A program made the translations under genes and the position numbers. DNA of 35,886 nt from MED660 sp002691025 (GTDB taxonomy: Bacteria; Myxococcota_A; UBA9160; UBA4427): NCBI GenBank assembly GCA_002170485.2, contig NHDZ02000142.1:1-35886 (forward strand). The letters run 5' to 3'. Shown here in pieces: positions 29,445 through 35,886 of the stretch (its first letter is position 1; the number at the start of each line of letters is the position of its first letter). The notes beneath the pieces are model-generated. The model was not told the DNA's origin and made no database searches. It saw only the letters and a list, made by a program, of their open reading frames with translations.

Positions 29445-30143
29445 TCAGTCCCCGTTCGGGCCTTCCTGGCGGACCATTCTCTGCGTACCCCGGTAGCGAA
29501 CAAAGGTGGTGGCGTGCGGAGCCTCGCCCCGCTCGAGTGCGCCGCAACGCAGATGCGCCCACGCACTTTCGAGGATGGTTTCGGTGACATCGATCATCGG
29601 CAGTTTGAGTGCCTCACGAATCGGGTACCAGTCGACATCCAGTAACTCGTCTGAGGACTTGGGTTCGCCGACGGTCTTCCGCGCAGGGACGACAAAAAAA
29701 CGGGCGTGATAGCGAACCGGGCTGACTGAGGGCGTGATCGCACGCGCGAGCAACTGCAGTTCGGAAGAGTCGGGGGTCAGACCCTGCTGGGCCAGTTCGT
29801 GCCAGGTGCCACTCTCCTCGGGGCTTGCGAAGGCGCCTTGGCGGCCGACCAGCAACCCGGTCTCCTCGTAGGTCTCCCGGATGGAGGCGTAGGCGAGAGA
29901 CTGGGAGAGTCCGTCCTGACCGGAGGCGGGCCCACGCATGGTTTGCAGCGTTGTGGATGGGAGGGGAAAGCTGCTTTTCACCAAGCGGTCCGCCGGGTCC
30001 AGCTTTCCCCCGGGAAAGACGAAGGCGTCAGGGATGAAGGCCGAGGCCGACGGCCGTTGCCCCATGAGCACCATGCCGTCCGGGCCTTCCGCCTTGAGGA
30101 GGATGAGGCTGGCTGCGTGGCGGGGGCGAATGGGTTTCGACAT
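29445..30143 (-). CDS. NUDIX hydrolase (NUDT19-like, with split Nudix box)
   Basis: A 232-residue hydrolase of nucleoside-diphosphate-linked compounds. F-V-F-P-G-G-K-L-D-P-A-D supplies the start of the Nudix box near residue 43. R-E-T-Y-E-E-T-G near 90 supplies its metal-binding end. About 35 residues are inserted between them, as in the NUDT19/RP2 subgroup, whose mammalian member is a CoA diphosphatase. Coenzyme A or acyl-CoA is thus a possible substrate, in keeping with the acyl-CoA genes nearby, but this is inference. ATG 30143 has no obvious ribosome site or TANNNT box at leaderless distance, so the start is less certain than others. Confidence 0.88.
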   Translation of the reverse strand: MSKPIRPRHAASLILLKAEGPDGMVLMGQRPSASAFIPDAFVFPGGKLDPADRLVKSSFPLPSTTLQTMRGPASGQDGLSQSLAYASIRETYEETGLLVGRQGAFASPEESGTWHELAQQGLTPDSSELQLLARAITPSVSPVRYHARFFVVPARKTVGEPKSSDELLDVDWYPIREALKLPMIDVTETILESAWAHLRCGALERGEAPHATTFVRYRGTQRMVRQEGPNGD

Positions 30144-30323
30144 GGGAAACCGTTGGATCGCACACTCGTTGGCCCGCTGCCACGGCGGTTCGGGTTTTGG
30201 GCTCGCTTTCGGTTTGGATCGTGCCCAAGGCGACCTACTCTGAGTGGTGTCAAGCGCAGCCTTGCGCGCCTTCGTCCGGGTAGGGCGAGTGCACTGAATG
30301 GAAAAATGGGGAGGTTCGTCCTG

Positions 30324-30941
30324 ATGGATTCGTCACTGGGTCGCGAAATCATGATTCTGATGGCGACCATCGACCCGATCGGCACCCTCAGTCTCTTCGT
30401 CGCGCTGACCGCCGGTCTGCCCCAATCCCAGCGTCCTCGGCTGGCCGTTCGTAGCGTTTTGATTGCAGGTGGGGTCCTGACGGCTTTCTTGTTGTTGGGG
30501 GAATTCATACTCACGGCTCTGGGGGTCGAGTTGGCGTCCTTTGCCGTGTCGGGAGGAATCATCCTTTTCCTCTTTGGGCTTCAGATGATTTTCGGTACCG
30601 CGGGCGCGACGTCGCCTGAGGAAGGTCATGATCTCGCTGTGTTTCCCCTGGCGATTCCGTCGATTGCCAGCCCCGGCGCCATCCTCGCGGTGGTCATGCT
30701 GACGGAGAACGCCAGTCACTCTGTGGCCAAGCAGGGGGTGACGTTGTTGGTTCTCTTCGGCGTACTGGGACTGACCCTGGTCCTGATGCTGGCGGCCAAT
30801 CGGATCCACGGCTGGATCGGAGAGACCGGGGCCAGCGTTCTGGTGCGCGTGATGGGGCTTCTGCTGTGCGCGCTTGCGGCGGAACTCGTCATCCAGGGGA
30901 TTGGAGACATCCTGACGGGCTCCAGCGTGATTCTGGATTGA
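30324..30941 (+). CDS. MarC-family integral membrane protein
   Basis: A 205-residue inner-membrane protein with six predicted helices, the MarC/UPF0056 family. M-A-T-I-D-P-I-G-T-L-S-L-F near residue 12 is the conserved first-helix signature. F-P-L-A-I-P-S-I-A-S-P-G-A-I near 108 is the matching second half: the two halves are inverted-repeat like. The family was named after multiple antibiotic resistance, but its role is unsettled. GGGGAGG nine bases before ATG 30324 supports this start over the in-frame ATG at 30306, which lies upstream of that site. The probable terminator at 30954 follows the stop. Confidence 0.9.
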   Translation: MDSSLGREIMILMATIDPIGTLSLFVALTAGLPQSQRPRLAVRSVLIAGGVLTAFLLLGEFILTALGVELASFAVSGGIILFLFGLQMIFGTAGATSPEEGHDLAVFPLAIPSIASPGAILAVVMLTENASHSVAKQGVTLLVLFGVLGLTLVLMLAANRIHGWIGETGASVLVRVMGLLLCALAAELVIQGIGDILTGSSVILD

Positions 30942-30953
30942 TTCGGGGGTCCC

Positions 30954-30984
30954 GGGGTGGAGAAACCTCCGCTCCCCCCGTTTT
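30954..30984 (+). terminator. Intrinsic-type terminator after marC
   Basis: GGGG-GGAG (30954-30962, with one bulged T) pairs with CTCC-CCCC (30967-30977, with a 3-base bulge) around an AAAC loop. TTTT follows at 30981-30984. It sits 12 bases after the marC stop. Confidence 0.5.
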
Positions 30985-31030
30985 GGTACGGAATCGTCTT
31001 GCTACGGACACTTTGGTTGGCTACAGACCG

Positions 31031-32029
31031 ATGATGTCTTACGAACTGGAACGGCGAATTGCGGTAGAGGCGGTGGCTCGAGCATCTCGTTTGTGCCAAG
31101 AGGTACAGCGTGAATTGGTGGCGGGGTCGTCCCTCTCCAAGGATGACAAGTCCCCGGTGACCGTGGCCGATTTCGGCGCGCAAGCGGTGGTCAGTCATAC
31201 GCTGGCCGAGGCTCTTCCCGATGTCCCTTTGGTGGGTGAGGAGGATGCCCGCGCGCTTCGCGAGCCTGAGAATGAAGAGCTCCGTGGCAAGGTGGTGGCG
31301 GCGGCGCAGCGTGGTCTCGCCGGACTGTCCGAGGCCGAAGTCCTGGACCTCATCGATCGCGGGACCTACGAAGGAGGCGGCTCCGGCCGGCACTGGACCC
31401 TGGACCCCATCGACGGAACCAAGGGGTTCCTCCGGCTTGATCAGTATGCGGTGGCTTTGGCCCTGATCGAGGACGGGGAACTGGTTCTCGGTGCCTTGGG
31501 TTGCCCGAACCTTCCCGTCAGGGCGGACGAGCCCGATGGAGCGCGCGGTTGTCTCTTCATCTCGATTCGAGGGCAAGGCAGCTTCATGCGCTCTCTTGAC
31601 GGGGGAGAAGAGAAGGCCATCCACGTGTCTGATATTCAGCGCGCCTCAGAGGCCAGCCTGTGTGAGTCGGTCGAGGCGGCCCACTCATCCCAGTCCGATA
31701 CGGCCCGGGTCGCCGAGGTGCTCGGACTGACCGCGCCGCCTTTCCGAATTGATAGCCAGTGCAAATACGCGGCGGTGGCCCGGGGTGATGCTTCGATCTA
31801 TCTGCGTTTGCCCACTCGCAAGGACTATGAGGAAAAGATCTGGGATCACGCAGCCGGCTCCATGGTTGTGAGTGAAGCGGGCGGTCGAATCACGGACGTG
31901 GATGGAAAGCCCCTGGACTTCTCCATCGGCCGGACCCTTCGCGACAACACCGGGGTCGTGGTGACCAACGGCCATGTACACGACGAAGTGGTGGCCGCAG
32001 TGAAGCAGGTGCTTGGCCGCGAAGGCTGA
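31031..32029 (+). CDS. 3'(2'),5'-bisphosphate nucleotidase (HAL2/CysQ-type PAP phosphatase)
   Basis: A 332-residue metal-dependent phosphatase of the inositol-monophosphatase superfamily. It removes the 3'-phosphate from PAP (a sulfotransferase by-product) or PAPS. V-G-E-E-D near 72 and L-D-P-I-D-G-T-K-G-F near 122 are the metal-binding motifs. W-D-H-A-A-G-S-M-V-V-S-E-A-G-G near 272 is the C-terminal signature. The long, HAL2-like form with K-S-P-V-T-V-A-D-F-G points to PAP rather than inositol phosphates. Its likely partner, a PAPS-dependent sulfotransferase, is encoded 1.4 kb away. Two ATGs (31031, 31034) are possible. GCTACAGA lies just upstream and there is no ribosome site, so this too may be leaderless. 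Confidence 0.88.
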   Translation: MMSYELERRIAVEAVARASRLCQEVQRELVAGSSLSKDDKSPVTVADFGAQAVVSHTLAEALPDVPLVGEEDARALREPENEELRGKVVAAAQRGLAGLSEAEVLDLIDRGTYEGGGSGRHWTLDPIDGTKGFLRLDQYAVALALIEDGELVLGALGCPNLPVRADEPDGARGCLFISIRGQGSFMRSLDGGEEKAIHVSDIQRASEASLCESVEAAHSSQSDTARVAEVLGLTAPPFRIDSQCKYAAVARGDASIYLRLPTRKDYEEKIWDHAAGSMVVSEAGGRITDVDGKPLDFSIGRTLRDNTGVVVTNGHVHDEVVAAVKQVLGREG

Positions 32030-32050
32030 AGCTCGCTCCGGAAAATCAGG

Positions 32051-32078
32051 CGTCAGGGCACTCCCGTAGCCCCTGACG
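32051..32078. terminator. Hairpin between convergent phosphatase and aminotransferase genes
   Basis: CGTCAGGG (32051-32058) pairs with CCCTGACG (32071-32078) in the 50-base gap between the two opposing stop codons. Only TT follows on the plus strand, so termination may be weak or bidirectional. Confidence 0.4.
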
Positions 32079-32079
32079 T

Positions 32080-33393
32080 TCAGCCGGCGGCGGCGAGAGC
32101 CTCGGCGACTTCCCGATAGGCCTCGAGGGTGAGGTCGATTTCGGCTTCGCCGTGGGCGGTGGAGATGAAGAACTTTTCGTGGGCCTTCAGGATTCCCCGA
32201 TCCAGCAGGAGTTCGGTGAATTGCATACTCCGGGCGGGGTCGGCCTTCAGCATGTCGCGGAAGTCTTGCACCACCGCTTCGCTGAACCAGGGCTGGAAGG
32301 CCGGGGGTTCTCCCGTGACCTGGCAGGGGATGCCCGCCCGGTTCATGGCTTCTGTGAGCCCGTCCATGAGGCGTCGGCCTTTTTCGAAAAGGCCCTCGTA
32401 GGTGCCGGGTCGACGCAACTCCTGCAGGGTGGCCAGGGCGGCCGTGCAAGAAAGGCTGTTCCCGGAAAAGGTGCCGGTCATGCGGACGTGGTCGCCCTGG
32501 GCCAGTCTTTGGGGGTCGGCGTGGTCCATGATGTCCGCGCGTCCGCAGAGGATCGAGATCGGAAACCCACTGGCAATGCCTTTGCACACCGTGGCCAGAT
32601 CCGGAGTGACCCCGTAGTACTCCTGGGCTCCGCCGAGTGCCAGCCGGTAGCCGGTCACCACCTCGTCGAAGATGAGGACGATCCCGAGTTCGCGTGTGAC
32701 TTCCCGGATCCGCTCAAGGAAGCCCGGGGCCGGGGGGAGTGTTCGTTGCAGCGGTTCAAGAATGACGGCGGCGAGTTCCGCTCCGTGTTTTCGCAAGAGT
32801 CGTTCGGTGGTTTCGAGGTCGTTCCAGGGAGCCACGACGACGTCTTTTCCGATCCCAGAGGCAATGCCGGCTGAGTTGGGAACCGGGCCCTGGGCTTCGC
32901 CGGGGGCGTGCGTCCATTGATTGCTCATCAATGCGTAGTCGTGCATGCCGTGAAAAGCCCCTTCGAACTTCAGGGTCTTCTCCCTGCCCGTGAAGGCTCG
33001 CGCCATGCGCAGGGCGAAGAAGGTGGATTCAGAGCCCGAGTTGTTGAAGGCGACCTTCTCCGCGCAGGGGACGGTTTGGGCCACTTCCTCTGCGAGTTCG
33101 ATCGCGCTTTCGTTCACCATGAGGTAGCTGCTCCCTTTCGAGAGCCTTTGACTGACGGCTTCGACCACGGCCGGATGGGCATGCCCGAGCAGGAGCGGAC
33201 CCGAGCCCATGAGATAGTCTAGATATTCGTTTCCGCTCACATCACGAAGCCAGCAACCGTGCCCCCCATCGACCACCATGGCATGGGCGCCTGAAGTACT
33301 CGGCGTTCGGACGCCCGAAGGCATGAACTGTCCGGTTCGCTCCAGAAGGCTGCGTTCACGCGCAGTGCGCTCTTTTCTATGGAATCGACTCAT
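32080..33393 (-). CDS. Class III aminotransferase (glutamate-1-semialdehyde mutase-like)
   Basis: A 437-residue PLP enzyme of fold type I. M-P-S-G-V-R-T-P near residue 25 is the opening seen in glutamate-1-semialdehyde 2,1-aminomutase and relatives. L-G-H-A-H-P-A-V follows near 73. F-N-N-S-G-S-E-S-T is the PLP-phosphate loop near 115, and I-F-D-E-V-V-T-G-Y-R near 240 carries the PLP-N1 aspartate. T-V-C-K-G-I-A-S-G holds the Schiff-base lysine near 269. It could be a HemL-like aminomutase or an omega-amino-acid transaminase. With no other haem gene here and the gene starting only three bases after the sulfotransferase stop, I favour a transaminase in the same pathway as that enzyme. Confidence 0.88.
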   Translation of the reverse strand: MSRFHRKERTARERSLLERTGQFMPSGVRTPSTSGAHAMVVDGGHGCWLRDVSGNEYLDYLMGSGPLLLGHAHPAVVEAVSQRLSKGSSYLMVNESAIELAEEVAQTVPCAEKVAFNNSGSESTFFALRMARAFTGREKTLKFEGAFHGMHDYALMSNQWTHAPGEAQGPVPNSAGIASGIGKDVVVAPWNDLETTERLLRKHGAELAAVILEPLQRTLPPAPGFLERIREVTRELGIVLIFDEVVTGYRLALGGAQEYYGVTPDLATVCKGIASGFPISILCGRADIMDHADPQRLAQGDHVRMTGTFSGNSLSCTAALATLQELRRPGTYEGLFEKGRRLMDGLTEAMNRAGIPCQVTGEPPAFQPWFSEAVVQDFRDMLKADPARSMQFTELLLDRGILKAHEKFFISTAHGEAEIDLTLEAYREVAEALAAAG

Positions 33394-33396
33394 GGG

Positions 33397-34584
33397 TCAT
33401 CGCTTTTCGGCCCGGAGGCCATAGTGGTTCATGTAGTGGGAGAAGTGGTCCCGGATTTCGTCGGACGACAGCCCGACGTCTTCGGAGGCGCGGCTGTAGA
33501 CATGTTTCCCGTGCTTGTGTTGTGGGTTATCGGCCTGCCAGTGGTGCAGGGCCTGCTCGCCGGCGCCGGAAAGGGAAAGCCCGAAGTGCGTCTTGATTCT
33601 TGCGACGGCGGCCACGGGGTCCTGCATGAAATCCGAGAAGTGCAGGTCGTAGAATTGGGCCTGGTCGTGTTTCTTGCGGATCTCGATGGCCCGATCGGCG
33701 CCCCGGACCCAGAGCTCGAGTTGCCGTCGGGCGATTTCCGTCCGGTCGATGGGGTCTTCCACCAGCGCACGAAAGCCCGAGATCAGGCTGACGTAGGAAG
33801 AGAAGACGGCCGCGGGATCGCGGTGGGTCTGGATCACGCAGGCGTCGGGGTAGACCTCGAGGAAGGTGTCCAGGAAACGCATGTGGACCGGGTACTTCAA
33901 GAGCCAGGTCTTGTCCTCGGGCTCATTGGACCCGATCAGCCGAATGAGGTCCTTGTGCCGGAGGTACGTGGGCTTCATGTCCACATTTTCAAACCAGCGT
34001 GAATACGACGGCACGTGATTGTTGACTTCGAAGCCGTCATCCGTGAACTCCTGGACCATGAGTTGTCGGCACTCTTCGGGCCCCTCCGGCATCATGAAGT
34101 GGATGGCTCGCAGGCTGGGGTCCGTCTGGTACATGGCTTCAATTTCGGCGTCCGCTTGAATGAAGTCCGGGTGGTTTTCCCAGTCGGCGCGGGGCGGGCG
34201 AGGCTGGGGTTGAGCCCCTAGCCAATATTGCAGGCACTGCAGGTCCGGATCCTGGCCCATGAGGTAGTGGAGAGCCGTACTGCCCGTGCGGACGAGTCCA
34301 CAGATCACCAGAGGCCTTTTGATCTCCCGGTTGAGGAAGTCGGGGTGGCCCTGGAGTTGGTTCTGGGAGCGCAGTCGCTTGACCAGGGCCCCCACCACCA
34401 TGTCCCGGGCGACGTCGGCCCCATAGGCGTTGAAACGCGCTTCTTCGTCATAGGCGGCGAGCAGAACCCGGAGACTTCCGAGGTAGTCCTGGCCGCCAAA
34501 GTCGTCGCAACCGGCGATTTCCACAGCACGGGCATGGAAGGCTTCTTCAGCCTCCTGGAAACCGTTGGGAATGGACACGGGCAT
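33397..34584 (-). CDS. PAPS-dependent sulfotransferase family protein
   Basis: A 395-residue enzyme expected to transfer sulfate from PAPS to a hydroxyl or amine. C-G-L-V-R-T-G-S-T-A-L-H near 95 is the 5'-phosphosulfate loop. V-I-Q-T-H-R-D-P-A-A-V-F-S-S-Y near 255 is the 3'-phosphate binding motif (R...S). It resembles the long bacterial sulfotransferase-3 type often present in many copies in aquatic deltaproteobacterial genomes. The acceptor is unknown. The start at ATG 34584 has TACCCT seven bases upstream. A TTG at 34620, 36 bases earlier, is the alternative. It forms a tight operon with the class III aminotransferase. Confidence 0.85.
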   Translation of the reverse strand: MPVSIPNGFQEAEEAFHARAVEIAGCDDFGGQDYLGSLRVLLAAYDEEARFNAYGADVARDMVVGALVKRLRSQNQLQGHPDFLNREIKRPLVICGLVRTGSTALHYLMGQDPDLQCLQYWLGAQPQPRPPRADWENHPDFIQADAEIEAMYQTDPSLRAIHFMMPEGPEECRQLMVQEFTDDGFEVNNHVPSYSRWFENVDMKPTYLRHKDLIRLIGSNEPEDKTWLLKYPVHMRFLDTFLEVYPDACVIQTHRDPAAVFSSYVSLISGFRALVEDPIDRTEIARRQLELWVRGADRAIEIRKKHDQAQFYDLHFSDFMQDPVAAVARIKTHFGLSLSGAGEQALHHWQADNPQHKHGKHVYSRASEDVGLSSDEIRDHFSHYMNHYGLRAEKR

Positions 34585-34597
34585 ACCGTTGAGGGTA
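34585..34597 (-). promoter_or_regulatory. Leaderless promoter of the sulfotransferase-aminotransferase operon
   Basis: TACCCT on the minus strand (34597-34592), followed by 7 bases and ATG 34584. It lies inside the longer open frame that starts at TTG 34620. Confidence 0.45.
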
Positions 34598-34689
34598 GGG
34601 GCTTCCGTGGGCTCTTCCAAGCGTGGGGAAGTTCGGGGTTCACGTCGAGGTTCGCTGGAAGTGTCGGATTATGCTACTGAAACCTCGTT

Positions 34690-35811
34690 ATGGCGATCAA
34701 GCGAGTCGGATTTATAGGTTGGCGCGGCATGGTGGGTTCCGTGCTGATGGATCGCATGCGCGCAGAAGGGGATTTCGCCGGACTGGAGCCCGAGTTCTAC
34801 TCGACCTCGCAGGTCGGGGACCCGGCTCCCGATGTGGGCGTCTCGGCGCCTCCGCTGGCCGATGCCTACGACCTCAGCTCTCTTTCGAACCACGATGCCG
34901 TGGTGACCTGTCAGGGTGGGGATTACACCAAGAAGGTCCTGCCGGCCCTGCGTGAATCCGGCTGGCGAGGCTTCTGGATCGACGCGGCCAGCGCCAAGCG
35001 CATGGACGACGACACCGTGATCGTGCTCGATCCGGTCAATCGCCCTGTCATCGACCAGGGCCTTTCTGATGGCATTCTCAATTATGCGGGAGGCAACTGT
35101 ACGGTCAGCTTGATGTTGTTGGCTCTCCAGGGACTTTTTGCCCAGGGCTGGGTCGAGTGGATGTCGGCCATGACCTATCAGTCGGCCTCGGGCGCCGGCG
35201 CGAAGAACATGCGTGAACTGGTCGCCCAGATGAAGGCCATCGGAGATGACTCCGCTGGGATTCTCGATGATCCAGCGACCGTGGCGCTCGAATTCGATCG
35301 GCAGGTCCGGGAGACTCTGGTTTCTGATGCCTTCCCCAATTCCCTTTTTGGTGCGCCTTTGGCAGGAAGTCTGATCCCCTGGATCGATTCGAAGATGGAG
35401 AGCGGGGAGACGCGCGAAGAATGGAAGGCGTTTTCAGAAGGCAACAAGATTCTGGGCACTTCCGCCCCGATTCCGATTGATGGACTTTGCGTCCGCGTGG
35501 GCGCGATGCGTTGTCATAGCCAGGCCTTCACCATCAAGCTCAATCAGGATGTCCCACTCGATGAGATCGAGTCCGTGATCTCGGAAGCCAATGACTGGGT
35601 GAACCTCGTGCCGAATGATCCAGATCCCACGCGCGCGCAACTCTCGCCGGCCGCCGTGACCGGAACCCTGGGGATTCCGGTGGGGCGCCTTCGGAAACTG
35701 CGCATGGGCCCCGACTTCCTGGGCTGTTTCTCCGTGGGAGATCAGTTGCTCTGGGGGGCCGCGGAGCCTTTGCGCCGCATGCTCAAGATTGCGCGCGAAC
35801 ACGCGGGCTGA
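34690..35811 (+). CDS. asd: Aspartate-semialdehyde dehydrogenase
   Basis: A 373-residue NADPH enzyme that reduces aspartyl phosphate to aspartate semialdehyde, the branch point to lysine/diaminopimelate, threonine and methionine. The Rossmann start is V-G-F-I-G-W-R-G-M-V-G-S-V-L, typical of the gammaproteobacterial-type (TIGR01745) form. The active-site cysteine is in G-G-N-C-T-V-S-L-M near 135, and the catalytic histidine in A-M-R-C-H-S-Q-A-F near 276. Length fits that subgroup (about 367-375). TATGCT (34670-34675) is 14 bases before ATG 34690 and no ribosome site is present, so the leader is at most a few bases. It supplies the precursor of the pathway that dapL (15.1 kb) serves. Confidence 0.94.
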   Translation: MAIKRVGFIGWRGMVGSVLMDRMRAEGDFAGLEPEFYSTSQVGDPAPDVGVSAPPLADAYDLSSLSNHDAVVTCQGGDYTKKVLPALRESGWRGFWIDAASAKRMDDDTVIVLDPVNRPVIDQGLSDGILNYAGGNCTVSLMLLALQGLFAQGWVEWMSAMTYQSASGAGAKNMRELVAQMKAIGDDSAGILDDPATVALEFDRQVRETLVSDAFPNSLFGAPLAGSLIPWIDSKMESGETREEWKAFSEGNKILGTSAPIPIDGLCVRVGAMRCHSQAFTIKLNQDVPLDEIESVISEANDWVNLVPNDPDPTRAQLSPAAVTGTLGIPVGRLRKLRMGPDFLGCFSVGDQLLWGAAEPLRRMLKIAREHAG

Positions 35812-35844
35812 TGCTTGCGGTTGCGTTCGCGACCGAGTGGAAAC

Positions 35845-35886
35845 ATGGCAGACTGGATCCCCCAACGAGCCGAAGAGCTGACGCCG
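35845..35886 (+). CDS. 5' end of a gene cut by the window edge
   Basis: ATG 35845 opens a frame of 14 codons, M-A-D-W-I-P-Q-R-A-E-E-L-T-P, running off the window. GTGGAAA lies just upstream as a possible ribosome site. It is 33 bases after asd on the same strand. The R-A-E-E-L-T-P opening recalls N-termini of class I/II PLP aminotransferases, but fourteen residues are not enough to say. Confidence 0.45.
   Translation, partial: MADWIPQRAEELTP

Overview
This is a GC-rich bacterial chromosome segment, densely packed with housekeeping and metabolic genes on both strands. I can place 30 complete protein genes, plus probable partial genes at both edges. There are no rRNA or tRNA genes, insertion sequences, prophage genes or CRISPR arrays. 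The mix points to a deltaproteobacterial-type lineage (Myxococcota or Binatota-like), but that is an inference from gene content and I cannot name a species. The relevant genes are an LL-diaminopimelate aminotransferase, a TIGR03620-type F420-dependent oxidoreductase, a TIGR03790 lipoprotein with calcium-binding repeats, a nitronate monooxygenase next to a diiron protein, a PAPS sulfotransferase, and acyl-CoA synthetase/thioesterase genes.

Layout. 1-6.8 kb: a beta-hydroxyacid dehydrogenase, a surface lipoprotein, EttA, and a diiron protein/nitronate monooxygenase operon. 6.8-10 kb: a long, apparently structured leader followed by a RecQ helicase with a histone-H1-like lysine/alanine tail. 10.2-15 kb: DoxX-like protein, a medium-chain dehydrogenase, a glycosyltransferase, an epimerase and an orphan amino-acid-binding lipoprotein. 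15-21.3 kb: dapL, an LLM oxidoreductase, an alanine/glycine:cation symporter and an ADP-forming acyl-CoA synthetase. All 27 ambiguous bases of the window fall in 15778-21745. 21.3-21.8 kb: a non-coding stretch with two sibling elements that look like small RNA genes on the minus strand. 21.8-28.3 kb: an ACT-domain regulator, an Lgt-like membrane protein, a secreted unknown, a TerB-like protein, then TesB, MarR and acyl-CoA synthetase (a likely fatty-acid group), and ClpP. 28.3-35.9 kb: moaA, a NUDIX hydrolase, MarC, PAP phosphatase, a class III aminotransferase, a sulfotransferase and asd.

Two genome-wide traits stand out. About a third of the genes have a TANNNT hexamer only 6-10 bases before the start codon and no ribosome binding site, so they are probably leaderless. 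The others have a TAGAGT/TAGACT-like hexamer 35-90 bases upstream and usually a good Shine-Dalgarno. I used the first pattern to correct several start codons.

The best candidates for something undescribed are the sibling small-RNA pair at 21404-21760 (minus strand), the four-way-junction RNA at 6996-7063 upstream of recQ, and the histone-tailed RecQ itself.
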